64,000 nt of DNA from Nymphaea colorata (GCF_008831285.2 NC_045138.2:23471934-23535933), one strand, 5' to 3'; positions 1-11,560 are shown, counted from the stretch's first letter. Notes: a model not told the origin generated them from the letters alone. Translations and numbers: made by a program.

Positions 1-2165
1 AATCAATAAGAGAACTATTTCGAGCAAGGGCAAATAAGTCCGGGGAATAGCTAGCGATTAGGGTGAATAACCCTAGCCGCCGGCTAGAGAGCGCACACCC
101 TTATAGTTTCCATCAAAATCGGCAAGGTGTGCCACCTGATCCACTCGCGTCCATCCTCGTCGTCCATCGAGGCCACGTGTCACTCATCCAAGGAATCCGC
201 CAACCAGCTCGCCCCACTTTCCAAAAGGTGAAGCGCCCCTCTAGTGCACGTTCCTACATTTTAGGAAACCGGCACCACATCCTCTCGCCACCTCACGCGT
301 GCCCCACCATTCTTGCCCAAAAAGGTAACTCCCACCTTCCTTGTGCGCCACCTGCCCCTTGCGCACCTCTCCTCTAATTTAGGAAACCCTAGAGCCACTG
401 CATAACCCCTACCTTTTAGGAAAATTGTCGCCACCTCATCCTCGTAACCCCTTTCCACCACGCCACTCCCCTTTACTTTAGGAAAGAACCCTATCTGTGC
501 GCCAAGTGTCCCTTGCGCCCCACGTCCTTCGTAAATCGTAGCCGCCAACCATCGTTGCCTAAACCAACCTTACCCTAACTGTCACCTAACCTAGCCCAGC
601 ACTCGAGCTTACCTAACCCAAGACCACTTAAGTGTAGCCTAGACCCTCATCGAGTTAACCTCACTAAACCCTTGACTTAGACCACCCTTTACCTAAGACA
701 TCCCATTCTTAGCTCAGCCAAGTCCATCATCATAGCTTCTGCCATCACTGGACTACGTCGAGAGCCCCACGTGTAGCCAATCGCGGGCGCTCTGCCATCG
801 TCGTCACTGTCGCAATCGTTACGCGTGGCCAAGCGGGCAGTGTTCGTTCGTCGTCATCGTCATCCGCTCGGCCAGGAGGGTCGAGCACTCCATCGCGTCT
901 GCGCTCTACCATTGTCGTCGGCCCCAGCTCGCCATCACCTTCAGCATTCGTCGCCTGCACTCTTCGACTGCGGTCGCTGTCGCCAAGCGCTCGCATCCAG
1001 CCAGTGCCTTCGGCAGTCCGTTGCAGCCAAGCGGGCAGCTTTCGTCTACTTCCCCTACACCTTTGCGGCCAGGAGGGCCGTCCGTCATCTGCAGCAGCCG
1101 TCAACGCTTGGTTAGGAGGGTGCCCCTGCATCCATCACCAAGCTCACTCGGCCAGGAGGGCCGAGCCTTCTCCGTCTGTCCACCTTCTTCCGCGGCTAGG
1201 AGGGTTGTGCCTTCTCCATCACCTACCTCCGTAGTTGAGATACACCGAGGTACAACTTGCCGTTGGTTTTGCCCCGGTGTCACTTGCTGGTCAGTCGAGA
1301 GTCTCTCGGCCGGTAACATCCCTATCCCCTTTGTAGTCACGTGGGTTTGGGTAGTATCTTGCATGCTTTGTTTTTAGCTTGGTCAGGACCTGTAGCTCCT
1401 CTTGCAGCACCTCTGAGGCACTTTTGCCAAGGACAGGGTCACAAGGTAGCAAGACCACCTACTGGGTTTTGGGTGTGATTTGCATGTTGGGCTTGGTTTG
1501 TATGGTTTGCGTGATTGTGTGTGAGTTGTGAGCATAATTCTTATAATCGTTTGCGGTTGTAAGGCCTTCTACCCTAGTTCTTGTAGTAGGAAAAAAAAAA
1601 AGACCTCACGGGTGAGGAAGCTTTTACTTGTATCTCATCCTAAGGGTTTTGGGATGGGGTGTCTGGCCGGGTAGAACTATTGTAAGTAACTTGTTTTAGG
1701 TTTTGGTTTTTGGGTTTACCTCGAGGGATCCTGGCACTAGGGCTGTCTCTGGGCTTAGATTTGGTCGATGCCAGGTATAGTCCTAACAGACCCCAAGGAC
1801 CAGCAATTTCACTGTCTTTGGGGTCTCGAGTTGTTGTCTGTATCAGCAATAGTAGCGGTGCATCCTTTAACTTTAATGTCACATCCTACCACCTTAAAAC
1901 ACAAGTGCATAACATCCACGTAAATCGAACTAGAGACCTATTAGTCTATAGGTCTCCAACCTGACCAGCTGCGCTATGCCCCTTGAGACACAAGGAGAAC
2001 AAGTTTCGCGTGCCACTCTCCACACAAATAATAATGCTCGAGGAATGACCACAGCTAGGACTAGGCATATGTTGCCAGCAGCCCAACCCTGGCCCTTTAA
2101 TAAAGGGGCCCAGCCATGTGTGTTTTACATGTGCCCGAAATCAAAAAGAATTTTCTATTGGTCTT
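1..2165. other. Unrecognised, repeat-like intergenic DNA
   Basis: I recognise no gene here. The first 750 bases are C-rich with many CCTA/CCTAA stretches. From about 780 to 1220 the phrase GGCCAGGAGGG or a close variant recurs several times, which looks like a degenerate tandem or LTR-type repeat. Short open frames on both strands show no domain. Positions 1480-1680 resemble 32810-32970 in order and wording; both end in a run like ACTTGTATNTCA followed by TCCTAAGGG. The two stretches may therefore be copies of the same unidentified repeat. A tRNA-like relic lies at 1911-1983. Confidence 0.5.
1911..1983 (-). repeat. tRNA-like sequence, probable SINE head or tRNA relic
   Basis: Read on the minus strand, the stretch begins GGGGCATAGCGCAGCTGGTC, which fits a tRNA 5' end with an A-box (TAGCGCAGCTGG). 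It later has a B-box-like TAGTTCGATT. Between the boxes is an extended anticodon-arm-like hairpin: GAGACCTAT pairs with ATAGGTCTC around a six-base loop. The 3' acceptor half does not pair with the 5' half, so this is not a working tRNA gene. A tRNA-derived SINE head is the best explanation, but no poly-A or poly-T tail could be placed. Confidence 0.5.
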
Positions 2166-2170
2166 CAGAG

Positions 2171-2570
2171 TGTTTTTTGTTGTATTTGTGTTTGTGTAGT
2201 TTTATTTTCTTTGCTTAGAGTGTCATTAGTGTATGTCTGAGTTTACTTTGTAGAGCACCTTCTCACCGGCCTCAATGCAGTTTGGAGATTCTATGTTTTA
2301 GGTACTCGACATTTGAATCATATGTAAGTGGTTTCAACTAGCCTATGTAAATAAAGTTACGTTTCCTTCAAGATCTTCTTGCTTACATTTATCTTGTAAT
2401 GAAGACAATCTATGCTCGTTGCAAGTTTCTCCATCCATTCCCTTGTGTCATTTTCTTTTCATACGCACTCTTTGTTTTCAGTTATCTACGCACTCTTTTG
2501 TCCCTTAAGGCTTATATGGCAGATAGGCAATGGTCATGCCTCATGGTCCAAAGAAAATAGGCTTATGACA
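2171..2570 (+). repeat. 5' LTR of element A
   Basis: It starts TGTTTTTTGTTG and ends TTATGACA. It aligns along its length with 7365-7389 plus 13083-13461 (3' LTR) and, in reverse, with the LTRs of element B. Shared landmarks include TTTGGAGATTCTRTG and CACTCTTTGTTTT. The primer site begins two bases downstream, which fixes the right edge. Confidence 0.85.
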
Positions 2571-2572
2571 AC

Positions 2573-2588
2573 TAGTATCAGAGTTAGA
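2573..2588 (+). promoter_or_regulatory. Primer-binding site (tRNA-iMet type) of element A
   Basis: TAGTATCAGAGTTAG lies two bases after the LTR. It matches the plant retrotransposon consensus TGGTATCAGAGC with a few changes, so initiator tRNA-Met was the likely primer. Confidence 0.75.
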
Positions 2589-2856
2589 GTGAGCATCTAG
2601 AACAACAAAGTGTGGCAAGTTAAGTCAATGTTGAGCAAACCAATAACTAGTTGTTGTCAGGTTCTCTAGTAGAGGGAGTACAAACTCATTAGTAGAAAAA
2701 ACAAGTGACGAGTGGGAACAACAAATCATGAAAGCTTGGTTGGCTACAATCTAAACGACTATTGCATCCTTGAATCATTTGATGACAGTGGCTGCTCGGA
2801 GCTTTGAGAACTACAACATAGAAATAAATCAAAAGTTGAACCAGGAGAACTTTTAG

Positions 2857-3780
2857 TTGGGAGATGTTTTAGGTAGTTTGGTTGCTATGGAGGATGAGAT
2901 GCAGGTCCTCAAGACACCTAATAGGTTCATGGAAAATCGGCTGCTAGGTTGGGGGAAGCCTAAGGCATATGTGTTGCGGCTTTGTATGAAAGTCCCTGAA
3001 TCAAAAGGATACAATGGTACTGAAGATGCGAAAGAGTTGGAGAACTTTTTGTATCGTTTGGAGAAGTACATCAAGGTCAACCAGATTTATGATGATGAGA
3101 TGAATATTACAACTACTTCAATGTTTTTAACATATTTCAATGTTGAGGTGGTGAAGGTGGTACAGTGGTGTTGGGAAGGGCCTTTGCATCTTGATTCTTG
3201 GGATACATTCAAGCACAAAATGTGAAAACATCTCCTGCCAAGAGATACAAAATATATGGCATGACGACGACTTATGGAGCTTAAGTTGATGCATTTAATC
3301 TATGATTATATTTAGGCTTTCACATTTAAAATGCTGGAGATCTCAAAAATGTTTCAATGAAGATAGATTATTCAATTTCATGAATTGAATACAACCTTGG
3401 GCAGAGTAAGAACTTTGAAGGCAAGAAATGACTTGAGTAGCACACTTTCAGCTGTTGAACGTTTAGTTAACAACCCATGACAGCCAAAGTTTAAGTATAA
3501 GCCCTACAATTCAAAGAAAAACAAAAACAACAACCAAAATGGTGGTGGCAACAACAAGGAAACTAAACAGCGAGAAAAGGACAACACTGACACAACTTTC
3601 TAGAAGAGCGATGGCAGGAGGGGACAAGATGACAACTATATGCTTTCTTGGCCACATCTAGAATTGAAGTGTTGTCACTGTAGTGGAAATCACTTTGATT
3701 CAAAGTGTCTAAATGTTGGAAGCAGCCAGGCAAATTTCGTAAAACAATATGCTTGTGCATTGCATGGTTAAGAAGCTGAA
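2857..3780 (+). pseudogene. gag relic of element A
   Basis: A 122-codon frame from 2857 contains the capsid-like motif around residues 51-70: a YNGTEDAKELENFLYRLEKY-type segment, then a TSMFLTYF stretch. This matches the plant gypsy gag block that normally reads 'DAKELENFLWDMEQYF...YL'. Stops follow at about 3223 and after. A CCHC zinc knuckle remains at 3670-3708: C-C-H-C-S-G-N-H-F-D-S-K-C, with spacing Cx2Cx3Hx4C. The coat protein would have packaged element RNA; this copy cannot make it in one piece. Confidence 0.8.
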
Positions 3781-4068
3781 GACCCGTAGGATGGGAGCAC
3801 TCTAGCTCCTCAGTGTTTTGAAGAGAATGGCAAATATGACGGTGGTGACAACTACTTGACTTATGTACTAAACATTATTGTAACACATAACTTCATCTCA
3901 AAAGAAGAGGAAAGAAGATTGGGTCTTACCCTTGAGAACAAAGAGTTATGTGTGAAGGCAGTGAACTTAGAGGCGAAACCCATCCAGGAAGTGGCCTGGG
4001 GTGTGGTTGTGAAGATTGGGAGTTGGTTGGGAAAAGTCAACTTCTCAATGACAGTGATGGATGATTCC

Positions 4069-4116
4069 AATATGATTTTAAGCATAGACTACAATATGAT
4101 TTTAAGCATAGACTAC
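4069..4116 (+). repeat. Perfect 24-bp tandem duplication at the PR/RT junction
   Basis: The 24-base unit at 4069-4092 is repeated exactly at 4093-4116. It encodes NMILSIDY twice. Directly after it the frame continues in mid-RT, so the repeat sits on the breakpoint of an internal deletion between protease and reverse transcriptase. Confidence 0.9.
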
Positions 4117-4986
4117 CAAGCACTAAACAAAGTAACCATAAAAGACAAGTGTTATTTGCCATTGATAGCGGACCGATTTGATTAGTTGGGTAGAGCATGT
4201 GTAGTTTTCTAAGTTGGACCTTTGTTCAGGTTATTGGCAGGCCCGAATTGTAAAGGAGATGAATCTAAGACCACTTGCATTACCCATTATGGAGTATGTG
4301 TTCGAGTTGATGAATACCCCTGCCACCTTCTCAATGCTGAAGGATAAGAACTTCTACCCATACCTAGATAAGTTCGTGGTAGTCTATCTCGATGACATTG
4401 TTGTATTCAACAACAATTTGGAATAATATATGAAACATTCATAGACAATGTTCCAAGTGTTGAAGGAAAATGATCTCTATGTGAAGAGGAAGAAGTGCCC
4501 CTTTGGCTAGGAGGAAATCAGCTTCTTTGGGCATATTGTTATGCATAGTTAGCCACATATGATAGAGAAGGTAAAGGTCATCCAGGAGTGGAACCCGCCA
4601 AATAAAGTTCAAGAGTTAAAGTCTTTCCTTGGGTTAGTGAACTATTATAGGTGGTTCATGGAGGGGTATTATCTGATTGTTGTGCCCCTCATTGATTTGT
4701 TGAAGAAGAATAAAACATAAGTTTGGACAGAGCCAACTCAACTTGCTTTTAATAGAATGAAGAATGCCCTTATGCACGAGTCATTGCTAAAACTGTCTGA
4801 CCACTTAAAACCATTTGAAGTTCACACTAATGCCTTTGATTTTGCTATTGGTAGAGTGTCAATGCAAGAGGAGCACCCCATTGCCTACAAGAGCAAAAAA
4901 CTAAAGGATGCAAAGTGACACTATTCTATACCACAAACGGGAGATATAGCCATGTCGACTGCCTTCATTTATTGAGGCAGAGGAAA

Positions 4987-5185
4987 AGCCATTTTTTTTA
5001 TATGGGTCACTAAATATATGGTTAACAAATTTTCAATTGACCATGGGATAGTGACTCGGATCTTGTGGGTTTACCCCATATAATTGGGCACAAGTTCACC
5101 CAACTTTTAACACTAAATTCACCTTTCAAAGGGTGGCCCCAGAGGAGACCCCACTATCTCTACCACTGCATGGATCCATCGGTTG
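4987..5185. repeat. About 200-bp insert interrupting RNase H of element A
   Basis: Reverse transcriptase/RNase H homology runs up to about 4985 and resumes near 5190 (VVKMDNVAASYFLT). The stretch between has no retroviral homology that I can see. It has no clear terminal repeats or target duplication, so its class is unknown. Edges are approximate. Confidence 0.5.
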
Positions 5186-5290
5186 AGAGCTCAGTTTGTT
5201 GTGAAGATGGATAATGTGGCTGCAAGTTATTTTCTGACCTAGAAGAAGTTAACAACGAAGCAATCCCAATGGCAAGAATTTCTGGTGGAG

Positions 5291-6386
5291 TTCGACTTTG
5301 CACTGAAGTACAAAGCAAGAAAAACCAATGTTGTGGCCGATACACTAAGTTAGAAAGCAAAACTTTGTGGCCACTCAAGTATAAGTCTCTGAAACACAAC
5401 TGAAGGGTGCTCTCCTCAAGCGTGTTCACAAAGGCATGCAATATGATTCCATGACAAAACACCTAATGACCTTGGCCAAGGTTGGGAAGACTAGGAGATT
5501 CTAGCTGCGGGATAGATTTTTTGTTACCAGAGGCAAACACATGTTCGTGCTAGGGTGGGGCAATCTTCAATGGGAGCTATTAAGGAGTGCCATGACACAT
5601 TGTGGGCAGGCCATCATAGCTAGAAGCAAATCCTAGCATTCATTGTACGTGGCTATTATTCGCTATAGATGTGGGACAATGTTGAGGCCTATGTGAAGAT
5701 TTGCTTTATTTGCCAGTAGGACAATGGGATGAAGCAGAAGATTTCCAACCTCTTGGAACCTTTTCCTGTTCTCGAATGACCATGGAGCCTTTCCATAGAC
5801 TTCATTATGAGTATCTTGAAATTAGATGACTTCATGTCCGTCTTTGTATTTCCATCTAATTTTTGGCGGGGTTTGACTTTGCACTGAAGTACAAAGTAGG
5901 AAAAACCAATGTTGTGGCCGACACACTAAGTTAGAAAGCAAAACTTTGTGGCCACTCAAGTATAGGTCTCTGAAACACAACTGAAGGGTGCTCTTCTCAA
6001 GTGTGTTCACAAAGGCATGCAATATGATTCCATGACAAAACACCTAATGACCTTGGGCAAGGTTGGGAAGACTAGGAGATTCTAGCTGTGGGATAGATTT
6101 TTTGTTACCAGAGGCAAACACGTGTTCGTGCTAGGATGGGGCAATCTTCAATGGGAGCTATTAAGGAGTGTCATGACACATTGTGGGCAGGCCATCATAG
6201 CTAGAAGCAATCCTAGCATTCATTGTACGTGGCTATTATTCACTACAGATGTGGGACAATGTTGAGGTCTATGTGAAGACTTGCTTTATTTGCCAGTAGG
6301 ACAATGGGATGAAGCAGAAGATTCCCAACCTCTTGGAACCTTTTCTTGTTCTCGAACGACCATGGAGCCTTTCCATAGATTTCATC
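5291..6386 (+). repeat. Direct duplication of about 515 bp within pol of element A
   Basis: 5291-5807 is repeated at 5872-6386 with only scattered differences, at an offset of 580-581 bases. It covers the end of RNase H through the start of the integrase core. Both copies share the same in-frame stops (for example CTAAGTTAGAAAG), so the duplication happened after the element had begun to decay. The 64 bases between copies continue the first copy's integrase frame (SILKLDDFMSVFVF). Confidence 0.9.
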
Positions 6387-7348
6387 CCAACCTTAAAAAA
6401 GTGTCTTACGAAAAAAACAGTGAAGTTATTCATAAAGTGCATAAAAAGTATCGGGGCATGTCAAACAACATTGTAAGCGACTGTAATGGCCACTTCACAG
6501 GCAAGTTCTGGCATGAAGTGTTCCAATTTCTAGGTTCAAACTTGTTGTTTTCAACAAGCTTCCGTCAACAAATAGATATTCAATGCTCTATTGGAGCAAT
6601 ATATATGAGACTTTGTTAATGCAAATAAAAGAATAGGTGAAATTGATCGATATAGCCCAATTTTGCTGCAACTTTCCAAAGAGAAAGTTTTCAAGATACA
6701 ATCCGTTATGAAAAAGCCACTAGGCAGCAATCGCTGATGCAACATACTTTTGCTAACCAAAAGAAAGAACGACCAATCTTCGCCTACCAGTTTGTTAGAA
6801 ACTCACATGAGCAAATGGAACTAGCCAAAACATTCTTCCACAAAGCGGCCAAGAAGATGAACAAATGAGCTGATAAGAAGCAACGACCCATAGAATTCAA
6901 AGTCAAAGGCCAAGTCCTTGAGAAGATGTACCCAAATCGCATGGAAATCTTTCATGAGCGACATTGTATTTTGTTCAAAAATATGAGAGACCATTCATTG
7001 TAGTCAAGAGTATCAGGAAGTTGGCATACAAGCTAGATATGTTGTCAGACTTAAGGTATATTCAATATTGCATGTCTGTGACCTAAGAGCCACTTTATGT
7101 CGATGGTTAAGACCCTGAGAGGAGCATGCCATAGCAGATGCCAATTTTACAAAGAGCACCACCAACCTAGCAAGCAGTGAACCGATAGATGGAGTAGATT
7201 GTTTAGTACAAAATCAATTATCTTGGAGAGCCAAACAAGTATCTTGTGAAGTGGGTAGGCAGGAAGCAACATATCTGGGTGTATGCCTTCTAGATGAAGC
7301 AAATATACCCAAAGGAAGTTCAACCTACCATGCTGGGGCGACACATGA

Positions 7349-7364
7349 TTTGAAGGGTGGAGCA
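7349..7364 (+). promoter_or_regulatory. Polypurine tract of element A
   Basis: TTTGAAGGGTGGAGCA lies immediately before the TG of the 3' LTR. The same motif in element B (TTTGAAGGGAGGAACA, minus strand, 7781-7796) also precedes its LTR. Confidence 0.75.
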
Positions 7365-7389
7365 TGTTCACCTATGTCTGCATTTGTAT

Positions 7390-7780
7390 TGTCATGGGGC
7401 AATTGTTCTTGCTGACCCGTACGGTGCGACGACCCTTCCAACTGCCATAAGCTTGAAGGGCTAAGCAAGTGCATAGATAACTTGAAAACAAAGAGTGTGT
7501 AAATGGAGAAAAAGAATATAAGAATTTGCAATGCATTATTTCATTCACTAGAAAGGCAGTACATCACAAAAGAAGGTAATCACAGAGATTGACTCAACCT
7601 TACTTACAAGGGTGCCCAAGGGCTCACATAGGGAACCTCATGCCAAACACCCAAAACATGAAACCTCCAAACATGACACTTAGACCGGTGGGAGGGCACT
7701 CCCTTATAAGTAAATGAGCATACATAAATGGCTCTTGTAAGAAAGAAAAATGACTATACAAACACAGACACACAGAAACA
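7390..7780 (-). repeat. 3' LTR of element B
   Basis: On the minus strand it begins TGTTTCTGTGTG at 7780. It aligns with 12727-13082 and with the LTRs of A. Shared features include CACTCTTTGTTTTCAAG and the stretch around 7590-7620 that corresponds to 12930-12960. Confidence 0.83.
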
Positions 7781-7814
7781 TGTTCCTCCCTTCAAATCAT
7801 GCGCCGTCCTCGGC

Positions 7815-10800
7815 ATCAACTGCATTGTGGCATGCCCTAACTTCTTTTGAGTAGCACTGCTTCATTTGAAACATGTACTCCTAGGTAGGCTGCTCTTCAT
7901 CTGCTCATTTAACAAAATACTTCTTTGGCTTAACAAGATAGTTGATCTTGTGTCAAAGAATCTACTTCAGTTTTTCGTCGGCTGCACGCTTACCTGTAGG
8001 GGCTCTTTGTATGATTGGCTCTCGCTGCAGCTGGCTCCGCTCTGGATCTTTGACATCAATGTAGAATAATTTCAAATTGCATATGTAAAACAGTTGATGC
8101 ACCTTGAAATCTGGCAGCAGATTTAGCTTGTACGCCAACTTCCCAATCCTCTTGATCACAGTGAATAGTTTTTCATACTTCCATATTAAGTCATGATGTC
8201 ACCCATGAAAGATATTTGTGTGATCAGGATACAACTTCACGAGGACCTGGTCTCCAACTCGGAACTCGACAAGTTGTCAATCTTTGAAAGCTTACTTTTT
8301 TATCTTTTTGACAGCCTTATGCAAGAATGCCTTAGCGAGTTCCGTCTATTCCTGTCAGTCTCTGACAAATTGATGGGCAAATGTAGGCCTTCCCTTTTCT
8401 TGAGCAGAAAAAGTGTACGACATCAACAACTGTGGCCCCGTAGTTATTTCAAACAAATTGTGCCTAGAAGACTTGCTCTTTTGCAAGTTGTAGAGAATTG
8501 GGCAACATCGAGCAATTTCAGCTAGTTTTTTTAGTTTGCACTAATGAAGTGCCACTAGTACTGTTCCAACAACACATTGATGCCCTCTGTCTGGCTGTCT
8601 ATGGGTGAAAACCTGTGGAAAACAACAAGTTTGAGCCGAGCAAACAAAATACTTCCCATCAAAATTTGCTCGTGAAGCGAGCATCGTGGTCACTCACAAT
8701 GCTCTTCAGCACGCCCCAATACTTTACTATGTCCTTCATGAAGAACTCCGCTGTCTTCTTTGTAGGACACTCCTTTAAAGTTGAGATAAAGGTAGCGTAC
8801 TTTAAAAACCTATTCACAACAACAATGATAGAGCTGTAGCTATCTACTTTCGAAAGACTCACAATGAAGTCCATGGAGAAGCTTTCCCATTGATGCTCTA
8901 GAATAGACAACAATTTTAAGAGGCTAGCAGGTTTCTGGTTCAACCCCTTAACTTGCTGGTATATGAAACACTTCTGCATGTACACCTCAACATCATCTTG
9001 CATCTGTGTCCAATAATAGTTGTGTTCAAGGAGTACTAGGGTGCGCTCTTGGCCAGAGTGGCCAACTCATAATGTATCATGACACTTCTTTAAAAGCTCT
9101 TGTCAAAAGTTTCCTCATCTTAGCACAAATATCTACGTTTGGTGTGGAAAAGTCTGTCTCGTAGTCAGAACCTCAAAGTCTTCTCCACTTCGGCTAAGGC
9201 CACCAAGTGTTGTGCTGTCAGGTCCTACCGCATCCCTTCGCAAACATGATCGAGGAGAGCACCATCCAGTTGTAGAGGACTCTGCCCAAGTTACCGAAAG
9301 TTCAGCCTTTCAATTCAATGCATCAACAATGACGTTGGTATTTCCCACCTTGTACTACAAAGTGAAATCAAACTCGGTCAAGAATTCTTGCCAGTGAGCC
9401 TACCTTGGAGATAGCTTATTCTGCGTTTAAAAGTAGTTTGTGGCTACATTGTCAGTCTTTACAATGAACTGAGCTCCCAACAGATAATGCCTCCATATGC
9501 GAAGTTAGTGCACGATAGCAGTCATTTCTCTCTGTGATAGTATAGCACCTTTCTGCCTCCTTCAACTTTTGGTTCTAGGCAATCATATGTCCCTCTTGCA
9601 TCAATACCTAAGCCTGGGCACCAGGCCGAACTGCCAATGGGTACCCGGTACTTGGCCCAACTCGGGTATGGGCCTAGGGCCGAAAAAAAGGGCACTGGGC
9701 TGGTCCAATCAATTATCGGGCCGGCCCGGTGGACTGGATAAGCCCGGTGGGCTTGATAATATTTTTTAATATATATTTTATTAATATATATATATAATTA
9801 TAATATATTATTAATTATATTTATATATTTTTATACTAAAAATATATATTTTTTAATTTAATCCAGCAAAGCTCGGTCTCAGGCTTAGATTGGACTTGGG
9901 CCCAAGTTTCAGGTGTCGAGCCGGCCTGAGCCCGACTCCTTATCGGACTGGGGCGACCTGATGCCCTTGCTTGTCAATACCCCACCAATAGCAAAAGTCA
10001 GAAAAGTTTGTGTGAAACTCAAAAGACTTCAAATGCTCGGGCAACTTAAGCACAAACTTTCTTACAAGTGCTCTCTTAAATCTTTCAAAAGCATTCTGGG
10101 CAGGCTGCGTCCAAACCTAAGTTGTGTTCTTCTTGAAAAAGCTAGTGAGGGAAGCAACAATCAAAGGATATCCCTTGATGAACCATCTATAGGAATTGGC
10201 CAACCCAAGGAACGATCACAATTTAGACACTATAGTTGGTGGCTTCCATTATGGATGGCTCTCGCCTTCTCTAGATCTATTTGCAACTCACCAACATGGT
10301 AGAAAAAGCTGATCTCTTGTTGGCTAAAAAGACAGTTATCTTTTTTCATATAAAGATTATTCACCTTCAATACTTAGAACACCACATGATTGACGTGCTC
10401 CTCCATTGCTACTAAAAATCACAATATCATCAAAATAGACCACTATGAACTTCTCAAGGTACGAGTAGAAGATCTTGTTCATCAATGTTGAGAAAGTCAT
10501 GAGGCATTGATCGACCCAAATGACATGTCTAGAAATTCATCAGCACCATAACTAGTGACACAAGTGGTCTTTGGTTTATCTCCTTTTGCTATTATGACTT
10601 GCTAATAACCTGATTGAAGGTCTAATTTCAAATAAATATCAAATAAGTCAACAATGAGTGGCAATGGGTATTTGTTCATGATCGTTACCTTGTTCAATGC
10701 ATGGCAGTCAATGCATAGATGCTTTGAGCCATCATGGTTCATTTAAAATAACACTCGGACTCCAAACGATGCCTTAGAGAGTCGGATGATGTCTGTCTCC

Positions 10801-11560
10801 AATATCTCATTGAGCAGTCTTCGCATATCCTTCAATTCAGCCTGTTTCATATGATAAGGAACAATGGCTGGGGGGTCAAACTCCAAGGACTAGTTCAATT
10901 TGGTGATCAACTTCCCGCCTTGGTAGTTTAGGTGACATTACTTTTTGAAACTATTTCAGCAAGGGAACTAGAGTCGGTGGGACAATAACTGACCTGGCTC
11001 CTTCCTCTACACAAACAGGCACAAGGAACGTCTGCTCTCCACGTTTCATACTCTTCTTCAGTTGCATAGCTGAAAATGCAGAAGGTGACTTTCCACTAGT
11101 AGAGTAGGAATGCACTGAACAGTCTGGCCCCATCAATGTCAATGAATTGAACTTTGCCAACATCATAATATTTTGGTACGAAGGAACTCCATGCCAAGAA
11201 TTACTTTAAAGTCGTCTAGGAGAACAATTACGAAGTTTGTAATGTTAACCCAACTCCCAATCTAGATGACTACACCCTTTGCTTCTCCAAGGATAGGCCT
11301 GACCATAGAGCTCACCGTCTTCAAGGTTCTCTATTTAGGCTCAAGCTTCAATCCCAATATCTTTGCTTTTCCTTTCAAAACGAAGTTATGCGTTGCCCCG
11401 AAGTCTACCATGGCTATAGTAAACTTTCTCCTCATAGTGATACCAAAGTATATCAGTTCCACATTCACCATCACGCTTGATGCTGCTCGACTTTAGACAA
11501 CAATGAGAATCTGAACATTTCCCATGGATGATTGTGGCACCTTCAACATTAGCCTTAACA
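7815..11560 (-). pseudogene. pol relic of element B
   Basis: Read right to left. Protease is near 11425-11385 with GATHNFV kept but the catalytic DSG reading DFG. Reverse transcriptase keeps an intact YFDD at 10437-10426. RNase H is split by a hAT MITE at 9609-9973. The integrase block at 9003-8659 contains CFIYQQVK, MDFIVSLSKVDSY, VVVNRFLKYATF and IVSDHDARF. A chromodomain-like tail at 7930-7870 reads YFVK-stop-ADEEQPT-stop-EY. Both tail stops (7907-7905 TGA, 7883-7881 TAG) stand where related elements have Trp (TGG). Several other stops and frameshifts break the frame. The enzymes would have copied and integrated the element; the copy is dead. Confidence 0.83.
9609..9973. mobile_element. 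hAT MITE (GGCC-rich family) inserted in element B
   Basis: It is flanked by a perfect 8-bp duplication, TCAATACC, at 9601-9608 and 9974-9981. The ends are inverted and similar: TAAGCCTGGGCACC on the left and CAAGCAAGGGCATC read inward from the right. Subterminal DNA is rich in GGGCC/GGCCC words, and the centre is AT-rich (TATATAAT). There is no coding capacity in 365 bp. The 8-bp duplication and end structure are those of hAT transposons. Related sequence lies at about 34672-36012. Confidence 0.9.

Larger units (their letters stand above)
3856..7344 (+). pseudogene. pol relic of element A (PR, RT, RNase H, IN, chromodomain)
   Basis: In order: a protease remnant at 3856-4092 (THNFIS kept, catalytic DSG/DTG lost). 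Then an abrupt jump into the middle of the reverse-transcriptase palm, 'YQALNKVTIKDK', at about 4114, so the protease end and RT start are deleted. YLDD lies at 4385-4396. RNase H begins near 4810 and an unrelated insert interrupts it at about 4987-5185. Integrase zinc-region and core pieces follow, including IVSD and GKFW near 6470-6510. A chromodomain-like tail has YLVKWVGRKQHIW near 7230-7265. Many in-frame stops and frameshifts occur, and about 0.5 kb is duplicated. Pol would copy and integrate the element; none of its enzymes is intact here. Confidence 0.85.
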
